From the NCBI GenBank assembly GCA_028824575.1, contig JAPPDN010001023.1:1-64000 (forward strand): a DNA stretch of 64,000 nt. The letters run 5' to 3'. Position numbers and translations under genes: made by a program. Positions 53,729 to 63,198 of this stretch are shown here, piece by piece. Origin of the DNA: Candidatus Poribacteria bacterium (GTDB lineage: Bacteria > Poribacteria > WGA-4E > WGA-3G). Position 1 is the stretch's first letter. Each line of letters starts with the position of its first letter. The notes beneath the pieces were generated by a model. It saw only the letters and a list, made by a program, of their open reading frames with translations. It ran no database searches and was not told where the DNA came from.

Positions 53729-54781
53729 TTAACCACCTTTTTGATGTCTATATTCTAAGTTATGTCCATAACGTTCACACTGATCTTTAACCAATTGATA
53801 ATAATCTCTCATAACTTGTTTTTTTTCGACTAAGTCATAGTATTGCTGAACCATCACGTTATAAGTATGTATATCCAATTGGTAGGTGCTAAGGCGCCAA
53901 TGAAGGTAAATCTCAATGTAGGGATGTTTTTGGCAGAATTTAATATAATTGCCGACTTTGCTTACAATTTTATGCTCATCTGAGAGTTGATGCATCAATC
54001 GGTAAACAATTGCTTCCCTATCGAGGACAAAGCGAAGTCCCCGTTTATAGAGACGATACCCCATCTCGAAATCTTCGAGTCCCCAACCTTTAAATTTTTC
54101 ATCGAATAGTTCCATATGTCTGCCCAGATGACGCTTTTTGACAGAAACATTTGACGTTACGAACAATAGCCATGGAAGTACAAATCCGTTCATATTAGAG
54201 GTGTAAGTGTCATAAACCTGCTCCCATCGGTCTCTCTCTCCCCAATAAGACAATTGGACGAGTTTATCGAATCCATGACGCAGAATATCTTCTGGGCGAA
54301 TCAATGCTGTGTTTTCAGGGACGTTTTTTAAATAGTGAAGCATTTTGTGCCTTTTTAATTGCTCAATCAAAATGCCTTTGTTCGCAGAGGAATCTGGGAG
54401 CATCTTAAAAAACGTTTGATACCTGTATCCAATAACGCTGAAGTTGTCGCTTTCACTGTGAAATTTCTGATGTCTTTCTATAAATGTTGGGGCCGGGATG
54501 CAGTCATCATCAATAAAAATTATCGTCTCACCTTTTGCCTGTTCTATCCCACGATTCCGCGCAGCGGATCGTCCTTTATTCTCCTGTCGCGTGTAGTTGA
54601 TCTGGTAAGGAACTTTGAGAGATGAAATGAAGTCATCAGTTTGGTCAGTTGATCCATCATTGACGACAACGACCTCATATTTATCTATTGGATAAGTTTG
54701 CAATTTAAGTGCTGTCAATGTGATTTCAAGAAATTCTTTTTTATTATATGTCGGAATTACTACGCTTACATCAATAGCCAT
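53729..54781 (-). CDS. Family 2 glycosyltransferase with galactosyltransferase-like C-terminus
   Basis: A 350-residue GT-A enzyme: SVVIPTYNKKEFLEITL, EVVVVNDGSTDQTDDFI, the metal-binding DDDC in IIFIDDDCIPAPTFI, and a C-terminal Glyco_transf_7C-type motif with the catalytic pair in FKGWGLEDFEMGYRLYKRGLRF. Residues 270-350 are an extra charged helix region. It probably acts on a surface glycan. It is in the same direction as the phosphoesterase downstream (54 nt) and the nucleotidyltransferase upstream (87 nt). Confidence 0.85.
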   Translation of the reverse strand: MAIDVSVVIPTYNKKEFLEITLTALKLQTYPIDKYEVVVVNDGSTDQTDDFISSLKVPYQINYTRQENKGRSAARNRGIEQAKGETIIFIDDDCIPAPTFIERHQKFHSESDNFSVIGYRYQTFFKMLPDSSANKGILIEQLKRHKMLHYLKNVPENTALIRPEDILRHGFDKLVQLSYWGERDRWEQVYDTYTSNMNGFVLPWLLFVTSNVSVKKRHLGRHMELFDEKFKGWGLEDFEMGYRLYKRGLRFVLDREAIVYRLMHQLSDEHKIVSKVGNYIKFCQKHPYIEIYLHWRLSTYQLDIHTYNVMVQQYYDLVEKKQVMRDYYQLVKDQCERYGHNLEYRHQKGG

Positions 54782-54868
54782 TATTGTCCTCGCAAAAATC
54801 GCGGCAACTCAGCCGCCTTGTTTATACCTCGTGTAGTTTTGGTGTATGACAAGAATTTACGAGCGTAT

Positions 54869-56371
54869 CTATAACGCAACAAGTTTCCCAAGGATCGCAC
54901 CGACCTCACTCAATTGGGAGACGACTTCCCAAGCAATCCGTTGGATTTTCTCCAGAGTATTATTACATAAATGACCGTCATAAGGACTTTGGGCGTAAAT
55001 CCCCTCAGGCGTAAGTAACAACTCATTTGGATGACCTACATTCCAGATGATTACCTGGTTCCCAACCCATTCTATAGCTATACCTGACTTTGCAGCAAAT
55101 TTCTGAACCTTAGGTAGTAAAATTTGCTCGATTTGCCAGCACTCCTTGTGAGTTGTGGCTTCAATGGGAATAATAACAATTCGCCGGTTGGAAGAGAAAG
55201 ATTGAATATGTCGTTGTCTCCAGAGTCGATAAGGACGTCCACTCTGAAAGAGAAAGTACAGGCCTGAAAGAGATTCCTTGGTCGCGGTAAGGAAACCCGC
55301 TCGCTCAAGGTAGTAACGATACAAGAATGCAGTTTGTAAAAAACGCCCTAAAAACAGCCGTCTCCCCCCATGAAAGTTTAGATTTTCTCTCCCGGGTTTA
55401 AACAAAAATTTTGATGTGAGTATATCAAGCCCATCTGGTTTCAATTTTGAAATGACTTCAGTGGGAAGTTCAACTTCATAGTCTCTCTGAAGTCTCAAAA
55501 GCAACCCATAAAGAATCGTTTGGAGAGAATTTTTTCGAGCAAACTGATATAAATAATCCCAATCGAAATTATTCCCAGCATGTCTTAAGACTACATGAGT
55601 ATCATTTAAATCTCTTAATTTAGCGTATCCGTGTCGACTAATATGTGAACATATAATGAGAATACAATCCTCTAACGATGCCACCAAAACTTCTCGGTGC
55701 CCCACGCGTAATGGAATTGCCCGATCCCACATATTTGATTCTAAGATACTATCACCACATCCTGGAAATGCTCCCAAATGTAAATCAAAGGGTAAAGCCC
55801 TCGGGTCACCATCCAAGTCCAACATTTCGGCAATTCCAAAGATTCCATCAGACGACTGTGCTGAATAAGGATACTTCTCCAATCGAATTCGCTTTGGACG
55901 ATGCCGAATTCGTTTGAAGGCATCGATTCCTTTCCAGACGGTATCTTGAGAAATTACCAAGTCTATATCCCCCATCTGTCGAAAGGACTCTGCTGGATAT
56001 AGATTCTGAAAACATGCGCCTTTGATGACCATGAAGCGCCCACCTATTGCTGAGACCTCTGCATGAAATAATTCTAAATCGGCAAATAGTCTCATGATAT
56101 ATTTCTTTCTTTCTTCTAAGTCCTGCTGTGCCTGAAGAAAAAATTGATTTAAGAACGTGAGGTGTTGGCTTTGTTCTTTAAGGCAAAGAATATTGTGATA
56201 AACCTGAGGAGCAACCCCCTGAGCCCATGCAATATCCACCAAAGTCGTCGCATCAAGGTTTTGATTTTCATGCAGGAAAGATTTAGCTTGTCTCATTTCT
56301 TTTTTTGATGGCCACAACTTTCCAACCAATCCTACCAGTCTATTATATGGGTGCTCATTTCTAAAAAACAT
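54869..56371 (-). CDS. PF14907-type nucleotidyltransferase, second copy
   Basis: A 500-residue protein. Residues 90-330 match the family of the 24710 gene: FMVIKGACFQNLYPAESFRQMGDIDLVIS (KG motif and DIDL metal-binding Asp pair), FDLHLGAFPG, and EDCILIICSHISRHGYAKLRDLND. The C-terminal 120 residues are different and include a PqqD-like or small-domain segment (KVQKFAAKSGIAIEWVG...). The related gene next to the lasso island shows that the family is repeated here. No lasso precursor, B1 or C gene is nearby, so this copy may act on another substrate. Confidence 0.65.
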   Translation of the reverse strand: MFFRNEHPYNRLVGLVGKLWPSKKEMRQAKSFLHENQNLDATTLVDIAWAQGVAPQVYHNILCLKEQSQHLTFLNQFFLQAQQDLEERKKYIMRLFADLELFHAEVSAIGGRFMVIKGACFQNLYPAESFRQMGDIDLVISQDTVWKGIDAFKRIRHRPKRIRLEKYPYSAQSSDGIFGIAEMLDLDGDPRALPFDLHLGAFPGCGDSILESNMWDRAIPLRVGHREVLVASLEDCILIICSHISRHGYAKLRDLNDTHVVLRHAGNNFDWDYLYQFARKNSLQTILYGLLLRLQRDYEVELPTEVISKLKPDGLDILTSKFLFKPGRENLNFHGGRRLFLGRFLQTAFLYRYYLERAGFLTATKESLSGLYFLFQSGRPYRLWRQRHIQSFSSNRRIVIIPIEATTHKECWQIEQILLPKVQKFAAKSGIAIEWVGNQVIIWNVGHPNELLLTPEGIYAQSPYDGHLCNNTLEKIQRIAWEVVSQLSEVGAILGKLVAL

Positions 56372-56469
56372 AGAATCGTTGCCTCAAAGGGAACAGTCGA
56401 CAGTTCAGAGATTATCAGTATGTCAACATTTTACCTTCTGAAGCGATTTTCTGTCAAGATTTTTTGACA

Positions 56470-56589
56470 TTACCGCTCTTTAGGGTTCAAAGCAGCATTG
56501 AGACCTTCAAGTGCCAAAGCCTTCCAGGTTCTCTCGATGATTCGGGGTGAAACTTCAATCGCCTCTTGTATCTGTTTATCGGTGTAAAT
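56470..56589 (-). pseudogene. IS630-type transposase HTH fragment
   Basis: About 39 codons read IYTDKQIQEAIEVSPRIIER then TWKALALEGLNAALNPKER, the helix-turn-helix segment of IS630-type transposases, with no start and no catalytic part. The rest of 56372-56748 holds no other feature that I can support, except a TGTCAA/TTGACA inverted pair at 56452-56469. Confidence 0.45.
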
Positions 56590-56748
56590 CTTTTGGTTTT
56601 TCGAAAAATCATTGACGAATTCACCGATTTGGCATATAATCTAATATGGAAGCCACAATTTCGAGGTTTGTCAATAAACTTGAGACACCAGAACTCTAAT
56701 CATCTATGGACTGTTTTCACAGAGGAGAAGTTAAAGGGAACACGAAAA

Positions 56749-57450
56749 ATGACGGAACTAAGATACTCTCCAGAGCATGAAGTTACATTTGTCCTCCCTG
56801 CCACCGCTTTTGAAAATATATTTCAAAGCCTTCAGCCCCCGACTGGGATGATCACTGTAGGGCAGAGAGATTACAAATTATTTCGACGAAAACGCAATGT
56901 TGCTCTGCATTTTTTCGCCAAGAGTGATGACCTAGACATCAAGTTGCGATTACAATTTCGCTTCAAGAAGGGCCAGATAAAAGCTCGCTTTTCTCCCAAG
57001 ATGGTCGTTGGAAATCAAATTGTGGAAGGGAGGTGGAAAGAGGATATAGAAATTGGAAAAGCCTTTTCAAAGGTAAACGGTTTTGGCCCTATAATAGCTA
57101 GTTTCATTAAAGAACAGTTTAAGCAAACCTATGTGTCGGGAGGGAGAAGGTTACAACTCTCACTAGACAAAGTTATAGGCTTCAATCCGGAAGCTTCCGG
57201 GCAGCACGGTCTACCATTTTACCATTTAGAAGTTGAAAGTGATTACCCACAATCCTTAGAAGAATTCACTAATTGTGATTACTTTCACAATCACATCTCA
57301 CCTTGGGTCAGGTGTATGGAACACTATGATACTAAATGGCTTCAAGCCAGTTTATACTGCAAAGGAGATTTCTGCTTCAAATTTAGCACAGAGAGTAGCT
57401 TATTGGACTATTTAATGTCAATCAAACAAAAACTACTCCCAAGGATTTGA
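56749..57450 (+). CDS. CYTH/VTC-like protein 1
   Basis: A 233-residue protein starting MTELRYSPEHEVTFVLP. The EHE-x-TFV start matches the EHELKFVI of the next gene and the ExExK motif of CYTH/triphosphate tunnel enzymes. Later strands alternate basic residues (KLFRRKRNVALHFFAKSDDLDIKLRLQFRFKKGQIKARF), as expected for a tunnel that holds a triphosphate or polyphosphate. Several key acidic residues of the family are not obvious here, so this copy may be divergent or inactive. ATG 56749 follows AAAGGGA. It is 87 nt upstream of the second CYTH-like gene, same strand. Confidence 0.55.
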   Translation: MTELRYSPEHEVTFVLPATAFENIFQSLQPPTGMITVGQRDYKLFRRKRNVALHFFAKSDDLDIKLRLQFRFKKGQIKARFSPKMVVGNQIVEGRWKEDIEIGKAFSKVNGFGPIIASFIKEQFKQTYVSGGRRLQLSLDKVIGFNPEASGQHGLPFYHLEVESDYPQSLEEFTNCDYFHNHISPWVRCMEHYDTKWLQASLYCKGDFCFKFSTESSLLDYLMSIKQKLLPRI

Positions 57451-57537
57451 GATGAGAGCACTCCGCGATGAATGTTATTCGTGGAGGGGCTAAGTAAAAA
57501 GTAAACGAGCCCAGTCTCGTATGGAAGGAGCACTACT

Positions 57538-58284
57538 TTGATAAAAGGAATTGAACCAGTACCTTACAATGAATTAGATGCCATTGAACATGAACTCAAA
57601 TTTGTGATCGATCAAGATTGTGATCAAAAGGCAATCTTGGATTTCGCTTTTTCCCCTTATGGAAAAATCCAAAAGTTCAGGACATCTTCCGTCGAGGATA
57701 TCTATCTGGATACCTCCGATTATTGTCTTGCCAAACACGGTGCCTTTTTCCGGTTAAGAGAAGGTTGGAAGAAGAACAAGATCACCATAAATTTCAAGTT
57801 TCCTGGTGAACAACGCGACGGCGTTTTTGCCCGCAGAGAAGTTAGAAGTCGATTTAAGCCCGGTCCCATTGACATTAACAGGGCATTGGATGTTTCATGT
57901 GAGGCATCGCTCGCTGCCATTTCATTTTTTAAAACATATGCACCTACGGGGTCGGACCCACAAGAGGTGTCTTGCCGTTTACGAGTGACGACTAGACGTG
58001 TGCTGTACGCGCTTTTTGGAGGCGACGATGAATGGGAAGAGTGTGGCATAATCTTCTTTGATACTTCCACATACCATCGTTCAACATCTCCGCAGGAAAA
58101 AAGAGAGGATTTCGAGCTTGAATTCGAGATTAGTTCTGACCTGATTTCCAGAAGAACATTGGATTTATTAGACGAAATAAACAATAGGTTATTGAGTTTT
58201 GGTTTGTTACCGAGCCGGAAAAATAAATATGCGCGGGGGCTTGAACTTTTTGGTGTGGATGTTTCTAGCAAGAGTTCTACGTAA
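57538..58284 (+). CDS. CYTH/triphosphate tunnel-like enzyme 2
   Basis: A 248-residue protein. TTG 57538 is used as start because GGAAGGAG lies 7 nt upstream. CYTH features in order: IEHELKFVI (ExExKF), EDIYLDTSDYCLAKHGAFFRLR (YxDTxxxxLxxxGxxLRxR), ITINFKFPG, SCRLRVTTRRVLY, FELEFEISS (ExExE) and LPSRKNKYARGLELF (SKYxRxL end). These residues line the barrel that binds triphosphates with metal ions. Substrates in the family range from thiamine triphosphate to ATP and inorganic polyphosphate; none can be assigned here. Pairs with gene 56749-57450. Confidence 0.75.
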   Translation: MIKGIEPVPYNELDAIEHELKFVIDQDCDQKAILDFAFSPYGKIQKFRTSSVEDIYLDTSDYCLAKHGAFFRLREGWKKNKITINFKFPGEQRDGVFARREVRSRFKPGPIDINRALDVSCEASLAAISFFKTYAPTGSDPQEVSCRLRVTTRRVLYALFGGDDEWEECGIIFFDTSTYHRSTSPQEKREDFELEFEISSDLISRRTLDLLDEINNRLLSFGLLPSRKNKYARGLELFGVDVSSKSST

Positions 58285-58452
58285 AAACTCGCAACACTTC
58301 CCTAGTGTCTGTCTCGATGCTTATCGTTATGAGTAGTCGTATTTCTATAACGAATTGAAACACTATAAATTAAAGAGCTATCCAGCGGCAAAAGCAAAGT
58401 CTTTCCCGATGTGTGTAGCAAATTTGAGAGTACCTCAAGGTAGAAAGTCGCA

Positions 58453-59709
58453 ATGAACTTACTAAACCAAATTCCGGAAATCGTCGCAAAATATTCAACA
58501 CCTTTATATCTTGTGAATGAGGCTTTGCTACGACAAACTATTCGGAATTTCGTTTCTGCTTTTCGCCAATTCCGTGCGAATACACAAATAGCTTATTCAT
58601 ACAAGACAAACCCACTCCTTGCCATCTGTCAGATTATGCATCAAGAGGGGATATGGGCAGAGGTAGTTTCTGGGGACGAACTTCAAAATGCACAGAAACT
58701 TGAAGTCCCCTATTCAAATATTGTGTTTAACGGACCATATAAAACCGATGACGAACTCGAGTTGGCTCTTCGAGAGAAAATTATCTTAAACCTTGATAAT
58801 TTTATCGAATTAGAGAAGGCAGAAACGATAGCACGGTCTCTCCTGATGAAAGGTAGGGTTGGACTACGGATATCAATGGGATATTCGACGGGGCATCTTA
58901 GCGGTTCGGACTCTAAATTTGGATTTAGCCTCAAAACTGGCGAAGTTAAACGTGCTATTGAGCGAGTTATAGAGAGCGATGTTCTAGTTCTTGAAGGGTT
59001 ACACTTTCATCTGGGTACAAACCTCAAACATGTAGATTATCATCTCAAGGCAATTGAGGAAATTAACGCTTTTTTCCAAGGCTTAACACATTCGCAACGC
59101 AAAAGACTTCGCTATATAGACATAGGTGGCGGCTTTGCTATTAGAGAAAATCGCCCTCTTGACATTGAGCCGCAAGATTGGCATGTTCCCAGTGTCAATG
59201 AGCTAGCAGCAGAGATTTGTACTACGATTAATAAGGTGTTTCCTCAGGAAACCTTACTGCTTGTAGAGCCTGGTCGTGCTTTAATAGCAGACAGCTGGTG
59301 GTTTGTGGCAAAAGTTATTCATGTCAAACACCGGCAGCTGGGCTTCTACGGGATACTCAATGGTGGTTCTAATCTCGTTCCGTCAACATATTACCACGCC
59401 CACCCTATAGAGATAATCTCACACACCAATCCGGATGAGAGAACCACTTCTATAAACGGAACAAAGGTGGATTTCTTTGGACCTTTATGCATGTCCATCG
59501 ATCTTATGGCTAGTTGCCAAATGACAAATCCACCAAATGTTGGTGATATAGTTATATTTCAAAGTATTGGGGCCTATAACTATTCAGAAGCCTGGACTTT
59601 CTCGCGCGGTAAACCTCCGGTCATTCTTTTACGAACAGATGGTTCCCTCTTCACTATTCGCGATAGCGAGCCCTTTAATGTCCTTCATCACTTAGAACAT
59701 TTACTATAG
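58453..59709 (+). CDS. PLP-dependent decarboxylase, fold III (diaminopimelate/ornithine decarboxylase-like)
   Basis: A 418-residue enzyme of the LysA/carboxynorspermidine-decarboxylase superfamily. PLP lysine in AYSYKTNPLLAIC (about residue 49), HFHLGTN, DIGGGFAI (glycine loop for phosphate), VEPGRALIADSWW, and the dimer-contributed residues GPLCMSIDLM (Cys-x3-Asp) and GAYNYSEAWTFS. It would decarboxylate a D-configured or basic amino acid. The substrate is not clear because no lysine pathway genes are near. The stop codon abuts the stop of the convergent PEP-utilising gene with no intergenic base. Confidence 0.88.
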   Translation: MNLLNQIPEIVAKYSTPLYLVNEALLRQTIRNFVSAFRQFRANTQIAYSYKTNPLLAICQIMHQEGIWAEVVSGDELQNAQKLEVPYSNIVFNGPYKTDDELELALREKIILNLDNFIELEKAETIARSLLMKGRVGLRISMGYSTGHLSGSDSKFGFSLKTGEVKRAIERVIESDVLVLEGLHFHLGTNLKHVDYHLKAIEEINAFFQGLTHSQRKRLRYIDIGGGFAIRENRPLDIEPQDWHVPSVNELAAEICTTINKVFPQETLLLVEPGRALIADSWWFVAKVIHVKHRQLGFYGILNGGSNLVPSTYYHAHPIEIISHTNPDERTTSINGTKVDFFGPLCMSIDLMASCQMTNPPNVGDIVIFQSIGAYNYSEAWTFSRGKPPVILLRTDGSLFTIRDSEPFNVLHHLEHLL

Positions 59710-62349
59710 TTATTCGGTCTCTAAATGGACATACCCCGACGATCCATCCACAGTCACGATTTGATTATTAGATACAACTTTTGTGGCTATATCTGTACCA
59801 ACGACTGCCGGTATCCCATATTCTCTGGCTACGACTGCTGGATGTGATAACATAACGCCCATATCAGTAATAAGTCCTCCGATGATACCAAATAATGGTG
59901 TCCATGCGGGTGTCGTAATAGGGCACACGAGGATGTCGCCTTTAGTCACTTGTCTTGATTCAGCAATTGAGTGAATGACACGCGCTTGGGCCTTAACACG
60001 TCCAGGTGAACCCGCCTCACCCCGCAACAATTTGCTCTCACGTACAGCAGCGAGTCTGGTTTGTGGAGAGAGTATAAGTCCTTCGTTAATTTCTGGCAGG
60101 ATTTTTTCCTTCTCAGGATAGAGGATATCCCATTGATATTTCATGTTAGGGGGTAGCTGCGTCGGTGGTGAGCCAATTATTCTTGGAGGAACTACCTTTT
60201 CAAAATATTTAAGTTCATCACGGCGATGGGCGATCACTTCACTCCAATTGAAGCTTCCCCCCTTATGATTTATAATCTCCTCGACTTCATCCATCATCAA
60301 GAAAAAAATATCCTGTGGCTCTTCTATCCACGAGGAGGCAACCAAATGGTGTCCGATTTCCAGCAGAATTTCTCGTAATATAGCATAACTTTGCGTCACA
60401 TTAATAATATAACGATCCTGTCCTATTGGCAGAGCTTTTTGGGCGCGCTGAAGATTTTTCAAGAAGTGATTCAGTTGTTGTTGATTACCAGATAGATGCT
60501 TCGCTACTTCGTTGGTGGCAATCTCGCGCTTTCGCTCCAGACGCTGCAAACGTTCAGATGGTGTTTCCCCCTGTTGGCTAATTCTTTGGGATAAAATCGA
60601 TAATAAAGATGTTGGTTTCTCTTTCCACGAAGGCGTTAATAGGTTATCTCCTCCGAAATGCCCAGACTTCGTCAGGAACTGTTCAAAGAGTTGCCAGTAG
60701 CCAGTACCACGAATCATCTTCAAGGCGAGGTCTGGCGGGTTATTGAGAACAATCGATGATAATTCAGATTCCAGTTTTATCTTCTTCGTCAATTCCCATA
60801 GTGTCTCTTCCACTTCATAGGCTTTACTTTTCAGCCCCTGTAATAGCGTGTTTATATCAATTTCATAATCGTTTCCTAATAACTCTTTAAGGAATTTCGT
60901 TAAGTTTTCAACGATGGGATACCATATTACCCCGGCAATAGCACCGAGATATTCGTGGTGTTTGTGTTGTGATAGAACCTTTTGCAAATGTCCGATCAAT
61001 TCTCCTAAAGACGCATTTTTCAAATCGAATTGGGACCATTCCTTAATATCACGCTCTATTTCTGGCAACCACTCCTTATACCATTGCTCAGGAACTTCCT
61101 CCATCAATTTCACTATCGTCTGTTCATACGCTTTGCGGTAGGTAGCGATCTCTTCCTCATTTAGTTGGAGTGGAATATCGGTTGTGTAAAGGTACCCATT
61201 CACTACTAACGCACGATATCTGAAAATCGAGTGCCAATTTTTTCTTGCTTTGTTAAAAGAGTCTACAAACATCATAAATAGATGCGCTTCCCAAGGACAT
61301 AAAGGTGTTGGTGCAAGTTCATCTTCGCGGCAGAATGGAAGGGTAGAATCTTGTGGATGAGTCCATACAACTGGAAAACCAGCTTCTACTCGGAGGGCAG
61401 TAATTGGGCGAGATTGAAGTAAATAAAGGGTTCCCGCACTATAACTCCATTCTATATCCTGAGGGAGCCCAAAACGTTCCTCAACTAAACGTCCAGCATC
61501 TAACAACTCAGTTATTTGTTGCTTTTCGAGTGCAGGTATGTCTCTTTGTTCAGGAGACACGGCGACTTCTAGAGTTTCGCCCTCTTCTAAGGCAATCACT
61601 TTTAATCGCTTTGATGCAACTTTGTGCTGTAGCAGTAGAGCATCGCTTTTGCGTACGATGTAAGTATCTGAAGAAACTTTACCTGAAACGATTGCCTCTC
61701 CTAGTCCGAAACTTGCATTAATGACTATTTCATTTTCGCTGCCATTGACAGGATTTGCCGTAAACATAATTCCCGATATATCGCTATCAACCATTTCTTG
61801 AACCAGGACTGCCATTCTAATGTCAGTTTCCGATATTCGGTGGTGACGACGATAGTACAAGGCGCGTTCTGACCAAAGAGATGCCCAACACCCCTTCACT
61901 CCTTCAAACAAGGCTTTTTCGTTGCGTACATTCAGAATTGTCTTATACTGTCCTGCAAAACTGACATGGGGTAAATCCTCCAAACTAGCAGATGAGCGAA
62001 CCGCCACGGGAACCATAAGTTTACGCCCTTGGCTTAAATGATGATAGGCCTCACGGATATCTTTCAATAAGAATTGGGGGATATCCTCGCTGAGAATGAT
62101 TCCCTGACACTTTTGAGCACACACCGCCAGTTTTGAAGGATCATCCGTATCATATGATTGCAGGATTTCTCTTAGTCTTTCTTCAATACCTGTATCCCTC
62201 GCATAAGCATAGTACCCTTCTGTAGTGATACAAAAACCTTCAGGGATATGAATTCCACAAGACATTAGTTGGCTCAGATTAGCTACTTTCCCACCAACTT
62301 TGGTTTTAAGAATTTCAGCGTTTTTTGTCAACCAGCGAATATATTGCAA
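59710..62349 (-). CDS. PEP-utilising/PPDK-type phosphotransferase
   Basis: An 879-residue enzyme. The N-terminal PPDK/PEP-synthase ATP-grasp domain (about 1-330) has KVGGKVANLSQL, VAVRSSASLEDLPHVSFAGQYKT, IMFTANPVNGSENEIVINASFGLGEAIVSG and DIEWSYSAGTLYLLQSRPI. A central region of about 400 residues follows. The C-terminal swivelling His domain contains PAWTPLFGIIGGLITDMG then VMLSHPAVVAREYGIPAVVG (catalytic His). Layout resembles rifampicin phosphotransferase or phosphoenolpyruvate synthase. Substrate is unknown; a small molecule made nearby is possible. Starts at TTG 62349 with GGAG 8 nt upstream. Confidence 0.87.
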   Translation of the reverse strand: MQYIRWLTKNAEILKTKVGGKVANLSQLMSCGIHIPEGFCITTEGYYAYARDTGIEERLREILQSYDTDDPSKLAVCAQKCQGIILSEDIPQFLLKDIREAYHHLSQGRKLMVPVAVRSSASLEDLPHVSFAGQYKTILNVRNEKALFEGVKGCWASLWSERALYYRRHHRISETDIRMAVLVQEMVDSDISGIMFTANPVNGSENEIVINASFGLGEAIVSGKVSSDTYIVRKSDALLLQHKVASKRLKVIALEEGETLEVAVSPEQRDIPALEKQQITELLDAGRLVEERFGLPQDIEWSYSAGTLYLLQSRPITALRVEAGFPVVWTHPQDSTLPFCREDELAPTPLCPWEAHLFMMFVDSFNKARKNWHSIFRYRALVVNGYLYTTDIPLQLNEEEIATYRKAYEQTIVKLMEEVPEQWYKEWLPEIERDIKEWSQFDLKNASLGELIGHLQKVLSQHKHHEYLGAIAGVIWYPIVENLTKFLKELLGNDYEIDINTLLQGLKSKAYEVEETLWELTKKIKLESELSSIVLNNPPDLALKMIRGTGYWQLFEQFLTKSGHFGGDNLLTPSWKEKPTSLLSILSQRISQQGETPSERLQRLERKREIATNEVAKHLSGNQQQLNHFLKNLQRAQKALPIGQDRYIINVTQSYAILREILLEIGHHLVASSWIEEPQDIFFLMMDEVEEIINHKGGSFNWSEVIAHRRDELKYFEKVVPPRIIGSPPTQLPPNMKYQWDILYPEKEKILPEINEGLILSPQTRLAAVRESKLLRGEAGSPGRVKAQARVIHSIAESRQVTKGDILVCPITTPAWTPLFGIIGGLITDMGVMLSHPAVVAREYGIPAVVGTDIATKVVSNNQIVTVDGSSGYVHLETE

Positions 62350-62446
62350 TTTATAATCTCCGCCGAATACCGGTCACTACGTAAAGAACGCGGTCATAAC
62401 TCAGAATACCAATAGATGTAAAGACTCAATAGAGATTTGCCATCTG

Positions 62447-63025
62447 CTAATATTTGAGTGCCGGCTCCCAATTATTTGGACCCTCGGCGAGCAAATCAAA
62501 AAGATGCCAAACTGCACAGAAGGGATCACCCGGACCTAAATCTGCCTTTGAAATTCGAGCGATTCCGCCGTTAGTCTTTCTGTAAAAAGTTGAAACACCA
62601 GGGAGCCAACCGTCTTCGTTCTTGAAACCCATATCTTCTGTAAACTTCGATCCTTCACTGGAATACATCTGAAATCGCCAACCCCTTTTTTGAGCAAAAG
62701 TGGCTTGTCTCTCAGGAGAATCTGGTGATACTACAACAAACTCCGCACGGCTTTCCAAGTGTTGAAGGACCCCATTAAATCCATCGGCCCACATGGTACA
62801 ATAAGAACAACTGCTGCCCATAGTATGAATGACAATCAAATCATCTTTGTCATCAAACATCTCAGAAAGCTTGACCTTTTTACCACTTGGTCCCTTTAAA
62901 ACATAGTCTGGCACTTCTTGTGGTGGCAGCTGTCTTCTAAGATCTCTCAATCTTTTTTGCCTTTCCATAAGTTCGGTCTCCAAGCAAGCAATTTCATTCT
63001 TAAGGGTTGTTTGATTTAATACCAT
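62447..63025 (-). CDS. DUF899-like thioredoxin-fold protein
   Basis: A 192-residue protein. An N-terminal coiled coil (ETELMERQKRLRDLRRQLP) precedes a thioredoxin-like domain with the CxYC motif in MGSSCSYCTMWADGFNG and FVVVSPDSPERQATFAQKRGWRF. These are marks of DUF899/AhpC-TSA-like proteins, which are probably peroxide or thiol reductases. ATG 63025 follows GGAGGATAAA. It lies between the PEP-utilising enzyme and the dioxygenase on the same strand. Exact function is not known. Confidence 0.8.
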   Translation of the reverse strand: MVLNQTTLKNEIACLETELMERQKRLRDLRRQLPPQEVPDYVLKGPSGKKVKLSEMFDDKDDLIVIHTMGSSCSYCTMWADGFNGVLQHLESRAEFVVVSPDSPERQATFAQKRGWRFQMYSSEGSKFTEDMGFKNEDGWLPGVSTFYRKTNGGIARISKADLGPGDPFCAVWHLFDLLAEGPNNWEPALKY

Positions 63026-63198
63026 TTTATCCTCCTTAGTTAACTGCCTTTGCGGTTACACCGTTGACTCCTGAGATGCCTTTTTTCTCCTACAATACCG
63101 TCGCTTAAGAAACAGGAACAGCAGAATTGTATTTGCAGAGCGGACACGTAAATCTGGATTGGACAGGACAATTTTGTCAAACCTTGCGCATAATGAAA

